Source: Oscillospiraceae bacterium (GTDB lineage Bacteria; Bacillota; Clostridia; Oscillospirales; CAG-272). From it: a DNA stretch of 64,000 nucleotides. The DNA lies in contig SVRN01000005.1 in NCBI GenBank assembly GCA_015064805.1, positions 1 through 64,000 of the forward strand, given 5' to 3'. The notes under the pieces were generated by a model. It saw nothing but the letters and a program-made list of their open reading frames with translations, did not search any database and was not told the origin of the DNA. The translations under genes and the position numbers were made by a program. The first letter of the stretch is position 1. Each line of letters begins with the position of its first letter. Positions 43,320 to 54,766 of this stretch are shown one piece after another.

Positions 43320-44054
43320 ATGAAACAATCCATCTTTGAAATTAGAACCAACGAGGCTCTGACCTCCACCGTCTATAAAATGACCCTCGCGGGCGACACC
43401 TCCCCCATCACCGCCCCCGGTCAGTTCGTCAACATCAAGCTCGAGGGCCAGTTCCTCCGCCGCCCCATCTCGGTCTGCGACTGTGAGGAAGGTCTCTTGA
43501 CTCTCATCTATAAGGTCGTCGGCCGCGGCACCGAGCAAATGAGCCAAATGCTCCCGGGCGAGAAGCTCGACCTGCTCACCGGCCTTGGCAACGGCTACGA
43601 CACCTCCCTCACGGGCGACCGCCCCCTGCTTCTCGGCGGCGGCGTCGGCGTGCCTCCCCTCTACATGCTCGCAAAGCAGTTGCGCGCCGAAGGTAAGAGC
43701 GTGTCTGTCGTTCTCGGCTTTAACACCAAGGACGAGATCTTTTATGAAAACGAATTCAAAGCTCTCGGCTGTGACGTGACCGTCACGACGGCCGACGGCT
43801 CGTACGGTGTCCGCGGCTTTGTGACCAACGCCATGGACGTCGACTATACCCACGTCTGCACCTGCGGCCCCGAGCCTATGCTCAAAGCGGTCTACAAGGC
43901 TTGCAAGACAGACGGACAGTTCAGCTTTGAGGAGCGCATGGGCTGTGGCTTCGGCGCCTGCATGGGCTGCTCCTGCAAGACTATCACGGGCTACAAGCGC
44001 ATCTGCAAGGAAGGCCCGATCATGAGAAAGGGGGATATCTTATGGGAAGATTAA
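43320..44054 (+). CDS. pyrK: dihydroorotate dehydrogenase electron transfer subunit
   Basis: GQFVNIKLEGQFLRRPISVCD, CTCGPEPMLKAV, FEERMGCGFGACMGCSCKT. Confidence 0.95.
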   Translation: MKQSIFEIRTNEALTSTVYKMTLAGDTSPITAPGQFVNIKLEGQFLRRPISVCDCEEGLLTLIYKVVGRGTEQMSQMLPGEKLDLLTGLGNGYDTSLTGDRPLLLGGGVGVPPLYMLAKQLRAEGKSVSVVLGFNTKDEIFYENEFKALGCDVTVTTADGSYGVRGFVTNAMDVDYTHVCTCGPEPMLKAVYKACKTDGQFSFEERMGCGFGACMGCSCKTITGYKRICKEGPIMRKGDILWED

Positions 44055-44953
44055 ACGTCAACCTGTGCGGACTGGACATGGACAACCCCATCATCCCCGC
44101 GTCGGGCACGTTCGGCTTCGGCTACGAGTTTGCCGAGCTGTACGACATCAACGTGCTTGGCACGTTCTCCTTTAAGGGAACGACCCGCGATCCCCGCTTC
44201 GGCAACCCCACGCCCCGCATCGCCGAATGCCCGATGGGCATGATCAACGCGGTAGGACTTCAGAACCCCGGCGTGGAAAAGGTCATCTCCGAGGAGCTGC
44301 CCAAGCTCGCCAAATGTTTTGACAAAAAGGTCATGGCCAACGTCTCGGGCTTTTCGATCGAGGACTACGCCTATACCTGCGAAAAGTTAGATAAAGAGGA
44401 TCAGGTCGGCTGGCTGGAGGTCAACGTCTCCTGCCCCAACGTTCACGGCGGCGGCATGAGCTTCGGCACATCTCCCGAGGCGGCGGCTGAGGTCACGCGT
44501 GCGGTCAAGGCCGTGACGACCAAGCCCGTCATCATCAAGCTCTCGCCCAACGTCACCGACATCGTGTCCATCGCGCGGGCGTGCGAGGAGGCGGGGGCGG
44601 ACGGTATCAGCCTGATCAACACCCTGCTCGGCATGCGCATCGATCTGCGCACCAAAAAGCCGGTGATCGCCAACAAGATGGGCGGATTCTCGGGTCCTGC
44701 GATCCTGCCCGTGGCGCTTCGCATGGTTTACCAGGTAAGCTCGGCCGTTTCCATTCCCGTGGTGGGCATGGGCGGTGTATCCTGCGCCGAGGACGTCATT
44801 GAGATGATGCTGGCAGGCGCAACCGCAGTCGAGGTAGGTGCGGCCAATCTGGTCGATCCCTTCGTCTGCAAGACCATCATCGAGGAGCTTCCTTGCGTGA
44901 TGGACAAATACGGAATCAAAAATTTGAAAGATATTATTGGAGGTGCTCACTAA
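44042..44953 (+). CDS. pyrD: dihydroorotate dehydrogenase, class 1B catalytic subunit
   Basis: NPIIPASGTFGFGYEFAELYD, VNVSCPNVHGGGMSFGTSPEAA. Confidence 0.96.
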   Translation: MGRLNVNLCGLDMDNPIIPASGTFGFGYEFAELYDINVLGTFSFKGTTRDPRFGNPTPRIAECPMGMINAVGLQNPGVEKVISEELPKLAKCFDKKVMANVSGFSIEDYAYTCEKLDKEDQVGWLEVNVSCPNVHGGGMSFGTSPEAAAEVTRAVKAVTTKPVIIKLSPNVTDIVSIARACEEAGADGISLINTLLGMRIDLRTKKPVIANKMGGFSGPAILPVALRMVYQVSSAVSIPVVGMGGVSCAEDVIEMMLAGATAVEVGAANLVDPFVCKTIIEELPCVMDKYGIKNLKDIIGGAH

Positions 44954-45651
44954 TGGGTAAGGACGTTATCATCGCACTGGACTTTGACAGCAAGGCAAAA
45001 ACGCTGGCATTTCTGGATCAGTTCACGGGCAAAAAGCCCTTCGTTAAGATCGGCATGGAGCTGTTTTATGCCGAGGGACCCTCGATCGTTCGCGAGGTTA
45101 AGGCACGCGGCCACAAGATCTTCCTGGATCTGAAGCTGCACGACATTCCCAACACGGTAAAGAAGGCCATGGCAGTTTTGTCGGGTCTTGACGTTGATAT
45201 GACCAACCTGCACGCTGCCGGCACGGTCCGCATGATGCAGGGGGCTCTGGAGGGCCTGACTCGTCCTGACGGTACCCGTCCTCTTCTGATCGCGGTCACT
45301 CAGCTGACCTCGACCGACCAGGAGAGCATGGAAAACGATCTGCTCATCAAGGAGCCCATCGCTGACGTCGTCATGCACTACGCGTCCAATGCCGCCAAGG
45401 CAGGTCTGGACGGCGTCGTCTGCTCCCCCCTGGAGGCAGGAGTGGTTCACGACAAGTGCGGCAAGAATTTCCTGACCGTCACCCCCGGCGTTCGTTTCGC
45501 TGACGGCGACATCGGCGACCAGAAGAGAGTTATGACGCCCGCCGCCGCCAAGGAGATCGGCTCCGACTACATCGTCGTCGGCCGCCCCATCACCGCCGCC
45601 GCTGACCCCGTGGCTGCATACGAGCGCTGCGTGGCAGAGTTTGTTGATTAA
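44953..45651 (+). CDS. pyrF: orotidine 5'-phosphate decarboxylase
   Basis: VIIALDFDSKAKTLAFLDQF, KIFLDLKLHDIPNTVKKAM; TAATG overlap with pyrD. Confidence 0.96.
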   Translation: MGKDVIIALDFDSKAKTLAFLDQFTGKKPFVKIGMELFYAEGPSIVREVKARGHKIFLDLKLHDIPNTVKKAMAVLSGLDVDMTNLHAAGTVRMMQGALEGLTRPDGTRPLLIAVTQLTSTDQESMENDLLIKEPIADVVMHYASNAAKAGLDGVVCSPLEAGVVHDKCGKNFLTVTPGVRFADGDIGDQKRVMTPAAAKEIGSDYIVVGRPITAAADPVAAYERCVAEFVD

Positions 45652-45659
45652 AGAGGACG

Positions 45660-46105
45660 CGCAGGGGAACTTCTTGAAAGAAGTTCCCCCACACCCCCTC
45701 AAGAACTTTCAAAAAAGGAATAGAAGCGCTCGCCCCCACAACTTCTTCCAACCCTGTATGGGAAAGCGAGTGCGCTGTTCGACAGAATAGCTACCGCAAG
45801 CTCCTGGGGCCCCCGCCCCATCCGCTCCACAAAATTAGAATTACTTTAACAAATTTTGCTTTTTCCGTCTGCCGCGCGTGTTATCTGCCTTGAAGCATAG
45901 CACAAGAAACTTTCCTGTCTATCTCTTGGTGCTCTATGTAGCGCGGCAATGCCAGGGAGATCCAAGGGGGAACGCCTTGGCGTCCTTCTTGGCCACTTCT
46001 TGGGACGCGCCAAGAAGTGGCATAAAAAACCGGCACAGATCAGCGCGAGCCAAAGGCTCGCAGTATGATCGTCCGTAGAAGTAGTAGTAAAAATTTTCGC
46101 TAAAC
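45660..46105. repeat. hairpin-module array 16, between pyrF and HAD gene
   Basis: I near 45663, compensatory E/D pair 45871-45878 / 45941-45948, B 45992-46021, A 46038-46070. Confidence 0.9.
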
Positions 46106-46118
46106 AAAGGAACTCCCC

Positions 46119-46766
46119 ATGTACCACCACCTGCTTTTCGACCTCGACGGCACACTCACCGACCCCGGCGAGGGCATTACCAATTCGGTCGCCTACGCGC
46201 TGAAAAAACGCGGCATCGAGGTAGCCGACCGCCGAGAGCTCAACTGCTTTATCGGCCCACCACTCGCTCAAAGCTTCATGAAATATTACGGTCTGTCCGA
46301 AGACGACGCAACGAGGGCCGTGACCAACTACCGCGAGTATTTCGTACCGCACGGCATGTTTGAAAACGAGGTTTACAGCGGCATTCCCGAGATGCTTGCC
46401 GATTTGAAAGCAAGCGGCAGGCGCTTGATCGTTGCCACCTCCAAGCCGGAAAAATTTGCTATTCAAATTTTGGAGCATTTCGGTCTTTTGTCCTATTTCG
46501 ATCGCGTATACGGCGCGACGATGGACTCGTCCCGTTCGAAAAAGGGCGATATTATCGCCTACGCGTTGGGAAATGAGAAGATTTCTCCCGACGAGGCGCT
46601 GATGATCGGTGATCGCCATCACGACATTGACGGTGCGCATGAAAACGGCCTTGCGGCAGTTGGCGTGCTGTACGGATATGGCGACAGAGCCGAGCATGAG
46701 GCTGCGGGGGCGGAGTATATCGTTGCCACCGTAGGAGAGTTGGGGGAATTGTTGGGGAAAATCTAA
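46119..46766 (+). CDS. HAD-superfamily phosphatase (phosphoglycolate phosphatase-like)
   Basis: HHLLFDLDGTLTDPGEGITNS, MIGDRHHDIDGAHENGLAAVGVLYGYG. Confidence 0.9.
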   Translation: MYHHLLFDLDGTLTDPGEGITNSVAYALKKRGIEVADRRELNCFIGPPLAQSFMKYYGLSEDDATRAVTNYREYFVPHGMFENEVYSGIPEMLADLKASGRRLIVATSKPEKFAIQILEHFGLLSYFDRVYGATMDSSRSKKGDIIAYALGNEKISPDEALMIGDRHHDIDGAHENGLAAVGVLYGYGDRAEHEAAGAEYIVATVGELGELLGKI

Positions 46767-46769
46767 ATT

Positions 46770-47150
46770 TCCCACACCTTCTCCTCTTGACGCGCGTACA
46801 GCTTACGCGCCGCGCTGTACCACACTTGATGCCATTTCTTTGTCGCTGAACAAAGAAATGGCGAAAGAAAATCAGCTTAAGGGCCTAATGCCCTTAAGAA
46901 ACCCGCAAAAACTCTTGCTTTGGCATATCTGCCGCTCGTGGTGGCTATGTGGCGAGAGATGCACTTATAAATTATATGTCTTTCTCCTCTGTCCTCTTTG
47001 AAGAGCGGCACGGAAAGGGAGGCCCCCAAGGGTTCGTCCGGGCTGACTTTCTTTGGTACTTTCTTTGTTCAGCGACAAAGAAAGTACATCAAAACACGAA
47101 CCGCGAACGCGCGCAGCAGTGTGAGCGTCCGGCGGCGCAGTAACCCAAAA
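46770..47150. repeat. hairpin-module array 17, upstream of pyrE
   Basis: B 46831-46862 and 47056-47087. Confidence 0.9.
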
Positions 47151-47195
47151 CTTTAGATATCTAAAAAATCAACCATATAAAAAAGGAGACCACAC

Positions 47196-47852
47196 ATGGA
47201 AGCTTACAAAAGAGAATTTATCCAATTCCTCCAGTCCGCCGGAGTCCTGAAATTCGGTGATTTCACCGCCAAAAGCGGCCGCAAGATCCCCTATTTCATC
47301 AACGCCGGCATGATCAAAACCGGCAACGATATCGCAACGCTGGGCGAATTCTACGCCAAGGCATATTTCGAAAAACTGGGCGCTAAGCCCGCCGTTCTCT
47401 ACGGCCCTGCCTACAAGGGCATCTCGCTGTCCGTTTCCGCCGCTGTGGCTCTCTCCAAAAACGGTCTCAACATTCCCTTCTTCTTCAACCGCAAGGAGGT
47501 CAAGGACCACGGCGAGGGCGGCGTGTTCGTCGGTTACGTTCCCACCCCCGGCGAGGAGATCGTCATCATCGAGGACGTCATCACCGCCGGCACCGCCATC
47601 CGTGAGAGCATGGAGATCCTCTCTCACCTGGAGGGCGTAAAGGTTGCCGCAACCTTCATCATGGTCGACCGCAAGGAAAAGGGCCAGAGTGACAAGGGCG
47701 CGATGCAGGAGATCGAGGAGCAGTTCGGCTTCCCCGTTTACTCCATCGTCGACGTCTACGATATCATCGAATACCTCGAGGAGGACCCCGCCAACGAGGA
47801 AAACGTCACCCGCATTAAGAATTATCTCGCCATCAACGGTGCGAAAGCATAA
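47196..47852 (+). CDS. pyrE: orotate phosphoribosyltransferase
   Basis: [42 protein letters not shown]. Confidence 0.96.
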   Translation: MEAYKREFIQFLQSAGVLKFGDFTAKSGRKIPYFINAGMIKTGNDIATLGEFYAKAYFEKLGAKPAVLYGPAYKGISLSVSAAVALSKNGLNIPFFFNRKEVKDHGEGGVFVGYVPTPGEEIVIIEDVITAGTAIRESMEILSHLEGVKVAATFIMVDRKEKGQSDKGAMQEIEEQFGFPVYSIVDVYDIIEYLEEDPANEENVTRIKNYLAINGAKA

Positions 47853-47863
47853 GGAGCGAACGC

Positions 47864-48790
47864 ATGAAAAGAAGTCTGATCGACATTCTTGATCTGTCCG
47901 TCGCAGAGCTGGACGAGCTGATCGCCTCCGCCTGCGACATCATCGACAACCCCGCCAAATACGCCCACGTCTGCGCGGGCAAAAAGCTGGCGACGCTGTT
48001 CTTCGAGCCCTCTACCCGTACAAGATTGTCCTTTGAGGCGGCCATGTACGAGCTGGGCGGCAACGTGCTGGGCTTTGCGGGCGCACAAAGCTCGTCCGCG
48101 GCCAAGGGCGAGAGCGTGGCCGACACCGCCAAGACGGTATCCTGCTACGCCGACATCATCGCCATGCGCCACCCCAAGGAGGGCGCGGCACTCGTCGCAG
48201 CCAATAACGCCTCCATCCCCGTCATCAACGCGGGCGACGGCGGCCACTGCCACCCGACACAGACGCTGGCAGACCTTCTGACCATCTACCGTGAAAAGGG
48301 CGGCTTTGACAATCTGACCATTGGCCTTTGCGGCGACCTCAAGTTCGGCCGCACCGTCCACTCCCTCATCGGCGCCATGTCGCGCTACAAGGGCATCCGC
48401 TTCGTGCTCATCTCGCCTGCCGAGCTGCGCGTTCCCGACTACGTCAAGGAGGACGTGCTGGACAAGAAGGGGATCCCCTACGAGGAGGTCACCGATCTGG
48501 AAACGGCCATCCCCGAGCTGGATATTCTGTACATGACCCGCGTTCAGCGCGAAAGATTTTTCAACGAAGAAGATTATCTGCGGCTCAAGGACAGCTACAT
48601 TCTCGACCTGAAAAAGCTGACGCACGCCAAGAATGATCTGTGCGTCATGCACCCGCTGCCCCGCGTCAACGAGATCAGCGTCGCTGTGGATAACGATCCG
48701 CGCGCCTGCTACTTCAAGCAGGTGCTCAACGGCAAATACATGCGCATGGCGCTCATTCTCAAGCTGCTGAAGGAGGCCGGAACGATATGA
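47864..48790 (+). CDS. pyrB: aspartate carbamoyltransferase catalytic subunit
   Basis: [46 protein letters not shown]. Confidence 0.97.
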   Translation: MKRSLIDILDLSVAELDELIASACDIIDNPAKYAHVCAGKKLATLFFEPSTRTRLSFEAAMYELGGNVLGFAGAQSSSAAKGESVADTAKTVSCYADIIAMRHPKEGAALVAANNASIPVINAGDGGHCHPTQTLADLLTIYREKGGFDNLTIGLCGDLKFGRTVHSLIGAMSRYKGIRFVLISPAELRVPDYVKEDVLDKKGIPYEEVTDLETAIPELDILYMTRVQRERFFNEEDYLRLKDSYILDLKKLTHAKNDLCVMHPLPRVNEISVAVDNDPRACYFKQVLNGKYMRMALILKLLKEAGTI

Positions 48791-49209
48791 ATATTGACTC
48801 TACCGTCCGCACGGGCATCGTCATCGACCACATCACGGCAGGCCGTGCCATGCTTTTGTACGAGCTGCTGGATCTTGGAAACGAGGAAGGCTCCGTCGCC
48901 ATCATCAAAAACGTGCACAGCGGAAAGATGGGCAAAAAGGACATCATCAAGATCGAAACCGAGCGCGATCTGAACCTGGACATCATCGGCTACGTCGATC
49001 CGGGCGCAACCGTCAACGTCATCCGCGACGGCTGTCTGATCGAAAAGAAAACGCTCGATCTGCCCGAGACGCTCACAGACGTTATTTTCTGCAAGAACCC
49101 CCGCTGTATCACCTCGGTCGAGCAGGAGCTCTCTCACGTGTTCCGTCTGACCGACAAACAAAACAAAGTCTATCGTTGCCTGTATTGCGAAACGCAGGCG
49201 AAACAATAA
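48787..49209 (+). CDS. pyrI: aspartate carbamoyltransferase regulatory subunit
   Basis: [20 protein letters not shown]; zinc cysteines [12 protein letters not shown]...YRCLYCE. Confidence 0.96.
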   Translation: MNIDSTVRTGIVIDHITAGRAMLLYELLDLGNEEGSVAIIKNVHSGKMGKKDIIKIETERDLNLDIIGYVDPGATVNVIRDGCLIEKKTLDLPETLTDVIFCKNPRCITSVEQELSHVFRLTDKQNKVYRCLYCETQAKQ

Positions 49210-49233
49210 TTACAGAAAAAGGAGAATCGCAAT

Positions 49234-50742
49234 ATGGCAACCTTTATCAACGAACCTTCGCATACCTTTAACGAATATCTGCTCATCCCCGGCTACTCCT
49301 CCAGCGAGTGCATCCCCGCCAACGTGTCGCTCAAGACCCCTCTCGTTCGCTATAAGAAGGGCGAGCAGTCTGCCATCACCATGAACATTCCCATGGTTTC
49401 CGCTATCATGCAGTCCGTTTCGGGCGAAAAGCTGGCGGTTGCTCTTGCGACCGAGGGCGGCGTTGCCTTCATCTACGGCTCGCAGACCATCGAGGACGAG
49501 GCCGCTATGGTCCGTCGCGCCAAGGGATATAAGGCCGGCTTTGTCAAGAGTGACTCCAACCTGACTCCCGATATGACCATGGCTGAGGTCGTCGCGCTCA
49601 AGGAGAGAACGGGACACAACACCATGGCCGTCACCGACGACGGCACCGCCGAGGGCAAGCTGCTGGGCATCGTCACCGGCCGCGACTATCGCGTCTCCCG
49701 TATGGACCCCTCCACCAAGGTGCGTGAGTTCATGACGCCGTTTGAAAAGCTGATCACCGCCCCCGAGGGCACTACCCTCAAGACTGCCAACGACATCATC
49801 TGGGAGCATAAGCTCAACTCCCTGCCCATCATCGACAGCGAGGGACACCTCGTCCATATGGTCTTCCGCAAGGACTACGACACCCACAAGCAGAACCCCA
49901 ACGAGCTGCTCGACGCCGAGAAGAGATACGTCGTCGGCGCCGGCATCAACACCCGTGACTACGCCGAGCGCGTACCCGCTCTGATCGAGGCAGGCGTGGA
50001 CGTGCTTTGCATTGACTCCTCCGAGGGCTTCTCCGAGTGGCAGAAGCGCACCATCGAATGGATCCGTGAGCACTACGGCGACAGCGTCAAGGTCGGCGCG
50101 GGCAACGTCGTAGACGCCGACGGCTTCCGCTTCCTCGCTGACTGCGGTGCAGACTTTATCAAGGTCGGTATCGGCGGCGGCTCGATCTGTATCACCCGCG
50201 AGACCAAGGGCATCGGCCGCGGTCAGGCAACCGCGCTGATCGAGGTCTGCGCCGAGAGAGACCGCTATTTTGAGGAAACGGGCATTTACGTTCCCGTTTG
50301 CTCGGACGGCGGTATCGTTTACGATCACCACATCACGCTGGCTCTGGCCATGGGTGCGGATTTCGTCATGCTGGGCCGTTACTTTGCCCGCTTTGACGAG
50401 TCTCCCTCCAATAAGGTCAGCATCGGCGGCACCTACTACAAGGAATACTGGGGCGAGGGCTCTGCCCGTGCCCGCAACTGGCAACGCTACGACCTGGGCG
50501 GCGACAAAAAGCTGTCGTTCGAGGAGGGCGTTGACTCCTACGTTCCTTACGCGGGCAGCCTGAAGGACAACGTGGCCATGTCGCTGGCCAAGGTCAAGTC
50601 GACCATGTGCAACTGCGGCGCGTTGACCATTCCCGAGCTGCAACAGAAGGCCAAGCTGACGCTGGTATCCGCTACAAGCATTGTCGAGGGCGGAGCACAC
50701 GACGTTATTCAGAAGGAAAAGAGCACATCTATGAAGGGCTGA
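49234..50742 (+). CDS. guaB: IMP dehydrogenase
   Basis: [48 protein letters not shown] domains; [11 protein letters not shown]. Confidence 0.95.
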   Translation: MATFINEPSHTFNEYLLIPGYSSSECIPANVSLKTPLVRYKKGEQSAITMNIPMVSAIMQSVSGEKLAVALATEGGVAFIYGSQTIEDEAAMVRRAKGYKAGFVKSDSNLTPDMTMAEVVALKERTGHNTMAVTDDGTAEGKLLGIVTGRDYRVSRMDPSTKVREFMTPFEKLITAPEGTTLKTANDIIWEHKLNSLPIIDSEGHLVHMVFRKDYDTHKQNPNELLDAEKRYVVGAGINTRDYAERVPALIEAGVDVLCIDSSEGFSEWQKRTIEWIREHYGDSVKVGAGNVVDADGFRFLADCGADFIKVGIGGGSICITRETKGIGRGQATALIEVCAERDRYFEETGIYVPVCSDGGIVYDHHITLALAMGADFVMLGRYFARFDESPSNKVSIGGTYYKEYWGEGSARARNWQRYDLGGDKKLSFEEGVDSYVPYAGSLKDNVAMSLAKVKSTMCNCGALTIPELQQKAKLTLVSATSIVEGGAHDVIQKEKSTSMKG

Positions 50743-50814
50743 CGCCCATATGAAGCCCCCCACTGCGGCGGTATGTCGCGGTGGGGGGGTTAATTTTGTT
50801 TGGTCCGGGCTTTT

Positions 50815-51975
50815 ACGACTTCTCCTTTTGTTGGCCGCCGCACAACGCGCGGCGGGAGAGAGGGTGTTCATTCTTTGTCATCCGACAAAGAACGAACCAA
50901 GAAAACGGACTAAGGGGCCTAATGCCCCTTAGAACCCCGCAGTGCGTCTTTGCGGGCGCGGCAAGCGCGCAGCACGACGCAAAAATAAGCATCTTCAGCT
51001 TTTGCGAGCGCGACTTAAAGAAAGTCGCACTCACGGGAGTTTCTCGGACTCCGCTTTAGCAAAAAACGATAGTTACTGCCTCGTTCCCTGTGATCGACGA
51101 AAGTTCAAACAGGACGGAAAAGCAAAAAGTTTTGCCTCTGCGAACCCATCTTGGGCGTGCGCTTATGCGCCCAAGATGGAGGAATCTTGCTGCACGTTGC
51201 CTTTCCGCCGTTCTTTTTTCAGAACGGCGGACGGAGCAGTTTCCAAAGGCGGCAGCCTTTGGCGCGCTTTCTTGGTTCGTTCTTTGTCGCGTAGCAAAGA
51301 ATGAACATCAAAACCGGTACAGCGCGCGCGAAGCAGTGTGAGCCCGGCTACGAAGATGTGGGAAGTTTAGCTAAACTTTTCACAACTTCTTCTCTTGTTT
51401 GCCGCCGCACAACGCGCGGCGGTGGTAAGGATTGTCCTTTTTGTCACGCGACAAAAAGGACGAAAAAACGCGCCAACGGGCCTAATGCCCTTTGGATTCC
51501 CGCAGTGCGCCACGGCAAAATAAATTTTGCCTGATCGTGGCGCAAAAGTAAGCATCTTCAGCTTTTGCGAGCGCGACTTAAAGAAAGTCGCACTCACGGG
51601 AGTTTCTCGGACTCCGCTTTAGCAAAAAACGATAGTTACTGCCTCGTTCCCTGTGATAGACGAAATTTCAAACAGGACGGGATAGCAAAAATTTCTGCCA
51701 AGCTAACCCATCTTGGGCGTGCGCTTATGCGCCCAAGATGGAGGAAGCTTGCGAGGGCAAAAGCCCCGACGGCCATAAAAGGCCGGAGGGATGGCGGGGG
51801 GCCCCGGAGGGAACGGCCGGGCGTCCTTTCTTTCGCCATTTCTTTGCGACGAGGCAAAGAAATGGCATCCTTGCTTTTACCGAGCGCGCGAAGCTGGGCG
51901 AGGCCCAAGGAGAAGTTGTGGAAAATATAGCTAAACCCGTTTACAGCTTTGTAGCTTTACGCGCCGCACCCATCG
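50815..51975. repeat. hairpin-module array 18 (two elements head to tail), guaB to purE
   Basis: B 50866-50897, 51275-51306, 51434-51461, 51835-51866; two L and two K hairpins. Confidence 0.9.
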
Positions 51976-52044
51976 GATAGAAAAAGTTGTTTGAAATCAC
52001 CTCAAATCCACCTCAAAAAATCAATAATTTGTCCTTTCTGTCGC

Positions 52045-52073
52045 TTGACTTATACTATATTATATGCTATAAT
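52045..52073 (+). promoter_or_regulatory. purE promoter
   Basis: TTGACT-17 bp-TATAAT. Confidence 0.8.
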
Positions 52074-52176
52074 GTATTTGGTAAGATTTTTCTTTCCGAA
52101 TATAACCTTTTTTCGCAAACGACATACGCTGACATCGATGCCTGCGAATCAAAACAAGGGATACGTTCTCCCCGCC

Positions 52177-52212
52177 GGCACACGGTCTCACAGTGTGCCT
52201 TTTTGCTTTTTT
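52177..52212 (+). terminator. leader terminator/attenuator candidate upstream of purE
   Basis: GGCACAC-N9-GTGTGCC then TTTTTGCTTTTTT, between the purE promoter and its start codon. Confidence 0.6.
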
Positions 52213-52257
52213 ATGAGAAGTTTTTCCACCCCGCAACCAAAAGGAAGGATCGTCAAC

Positions 52258-52761
52258 ATGAAAAAAATCGGAATCGTCATGGGCAGTGACAGCGACCTGC
52301 CCGTCATCCAAAAAGCCACCGACACCCTGCTCGCCCTGGGCATCCCCTTCGAGGTACACGTGTACTCGGCGCACCGCACGCCCGAGGAAGCACGCACCTT
52401 TGCTCTGTCCGCGCGCGAAAACGGCTTCGGCGCTATCATTGCGGCCGCAGGCATGGCGGCTCACCTGGCAGGTGCCATTGCAGCCAACACCACGCTGCCC
52501 GTCATCGGCATTCCCTGCGCCTCGGCAAATATCGGCGGCATTGACGCCCTCCTGTCTACCGTACAGATGCCCTCCGGCATCCCTGTCGCTACGGTTGCCA
52601 TCGGGGGTGGTGTCAATGCCGCTTTGCTTTGCGCTCAGATCCTCGCCGTCGAGGACCGCGAGCTGGCCGCCAAGCTGGACGCCAAGCGCGCCTCCGACAG
52701 TGAGGCCGTGCTCCAGAAGGATGCCCGCATCTCGGCGGACTTTGCCGCCCGTCAGGCGTAA
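52258..52761 (+). CDS. purE: N5-carboxyaminoimidazole ribonucleotide mutase
   Basis: [44 protein letters not shown]. Confidence 0.97.
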   Translation: MKKIGIVMGSDSDLPVIQKATDTLLALGIPFEVHVYSAHRTPEEARTFALSARENGFGAIIAAAGMAAHLAGAIAANTTLPVIGIPCASANIGGIDALLSTVQMPSGIPVATVAIGGGVNAALLCAQILAVEDRELAAKLDAKRASDSEAVLQKDARISADFAARQA

Positions 52762-52770
52762 GGAGGCAGT

Positions 52771-54195
52771 ATGGGAGGATTCTTCGGCGCGGTCTGCAAC
52801 CACGACGCCATTGAGGACGTCTTTTTCGGAACGGACTACCATTCTCACCTCGGCACCCGCCGCGGCGGCATGGCGGCCTACGATCCGATCAAGGGTCTGC
52901 AGCGCGACATACATAACATTGAAAACTCGCCCTTCCGCACCAAATTCTCGGGCATTTTTGAGGAAATGACGGGAACGTCGGCCATCGGCTGCATCAGCGA
53001 CAGCGATCCCCAGCCGCTCTTGATTCGCTCGGCGCTGGGCAAGTTCGCCATCTGCACCGTCGGACTGATTAACAACGCCGACGAGCTGATCGATCGCTAT
53101 TTTTCCGCAAGCTCGGGGCACTTCAACGCCATGACGGGCGGAGCAGTCAACACGACGGATTTGGTGGCGGCTCTGATCAGCCGCAAGCCCTCCTTTACCG
53201 AGGGCATCAAGTTCGTGCAGGATCTGATCGTGGGCAGTCTGTCCGTGCTGATCTTGTGCGAGGACGGCTCTATCATCGCCGCCCGCGACAAGCTGGGCCG
53301 CATTCCCGTGCTGGTCGGCAAGAACGACGGCGGCTATTGCGTGTCGTTTGAATCGTTTGCATATCAGAAGCTGGGCTACATGGACGAGCACGAGCTGGGC
53401 CCGGGCGAAATCGTCCGCATCACCAAGGATTCGATGGAGATCTTGCAGGAGCCCGGTAAGAAAATGTGCATCTGCTCCTTCCTTTGGACCTACTACGGCT
53501 ACTCGTCCTCCAATTACGAGGGCGTCAACGTCGAGGCCATGCGCTACCGCGACGGCGGCATCCTGGCCGAGAACGACAAAAACAGCGGAACGATGCCAGA
53601 CATCGACTACGTAGGCGGATTTCCCGATTCGGGCACGCCCCACGCGATCGGCTACGCCAACCGAAGCGGCATTCCGTTTGCCCGTCCCTACATCAAGTAC
53701 ACCCCGACATGGTCGCGCAGCTTTACCCCTGCCAAGCAGGTGGACCGCAACCGCGTGGCCAAAATGAAGCAGCTCCCCGTCAAGGAGCTGATCAAGGACA
53801 AAAAGCTGTTGTTCGTGGACGATTCGATCGTTCGCGGCACCCAGCTCAAGGAGACCGTCGAATTTCTGTACGAGAACGGCGCGCGCGAGGTTCATATGAG
53901 AATCGCCTGCCCACCCATCATGTACAGCTGCAAATATCTGAATTTCACCAGATCCAACAACGAAATGGATCTCATTACCCGCCGCGTCATCATGGAGCTG
54001 GAGGGCAAGGAGGGCTTTGAGCATCTCGATGAGTACAGTGACTCCTCCACCGAGCGCGGCCGCAAGCTGCGCGAGGCGCTCTGCCACCGTTTCCGCTTCG
54101 ATTCGCTTGAGTTCCAAACCCTTGAGGGCATCATCAAGGCCATCGGCATCGACCCCGAAAACCTCTGCACCTACTGCTGGACGGGTAAGGAGTAA
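52771..54195 (+). CDS. purF: amidophosphoribosyltransferase-family protein, divergent N-terminus
   Basis: MGGFFGAVCNHDAIEDVFFGTDYHSHLGTRRGGM; PRPP loop LLFVDDSIVRGTQLKETVEFL. Confidence 0.85.
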   Translation: MGGFFGAVCNHDAIEDVFFGTDYHSHLGTRRGGMAAYDPIKGLQRDIHNIENSPFRTKFSGIFEEMTGTSAIGCISDSDPQPLLIRSALGKFAICTVGLINNADELIDRYFSASSGHFNAMTGGAVNTTDLVAALISRKPSFTEGIKFVQDLIVGSLSVLILCEDGSIIAARDKLGRIPVLVGKNDGGYCVSFESFAYQKLGYMDEHELGPGEIVRITKDSMEILQEPGKKMCICSFLWTYYGYSSSNYEGVNVEAMRYRDGGILAENDKNSGTMPDIDYVGGFPDSGTPHAIGYANRSGIPFARPYIKYTPTWSRSFTPAKQVDRNRVAKMKQLPVKELIKDKKLLFVDDSIVRGTQLKETVEFLYENGAREVHMRIACPPIMYSCKYLNFTRSNNEMDLITRRVIMELEGKEGFEHLDEYSDSSTERGRKLREALCHRFRFDSLEFQTLEGIIKAIGIDPENLCTYCWTGKE

Positions 54196-54204
54196 GGGGA
54201 ACGA

Positions 54205-54730
54205 GGGTACGAGGGGCGCGTTAGGGAAACTTTTTGAAAAAAGTTTCCCTACAACCCTTCAAAAACTTTTATGGAAAAAATAGGAGCGTTCGTCCTTGCG
54301 ACTTCTTCTAACACTGTGAGGGGAAGAATGTACGCTATTCCATAGAATAGCTACCGCGAGCTCATGGGGCCCTACCCATTACGCTCCACGAATGTAGGGG
54401 CGCATTCCATATGCGCCCGCCAGGAAGAAAAACGCCAATTAAACGGGAGGAGCAAGCCCCTCCCCTACCAAGAAAGCAACATATTTTGCTCCCCATATCT
54501 GCCGCTCGTGGTAGCTATATGGCGAGCGTTGTATAACAAACTTTTATGTCTTTCTCCTAAGCCCTCTTTGAAGAGCGGCACGGAAAGGGAGGCCCCGGAG
54601 GGAACGTCCGGGCTGACTTTCTTTGGTACTTTCTTTGTTCAGCGACAAAGAAAGTACACCAAAAGCGAACCGCGAGCGCGTGCCGCAGGCACCGTGTGAG
54701 CGACTGGCTACACAAGCTCTAAAAAATCTA
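54205..54730. repeat. hairpin-module array 19, between purF and purM
   Basis: I near 54224, BIME-like pair 54394-54468, B 54626-54657. Confidence 0.9.
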
Positions 54731-54766
54731 ATCTCCCAAAAATATCACCCGAAAGGACCCACCACC

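Noticed and set aside
52074-52176. Guanine (purine) riboswitch upstream of purE
   Set aside because: No match to the conserved core I know; left as an unidentified leader.
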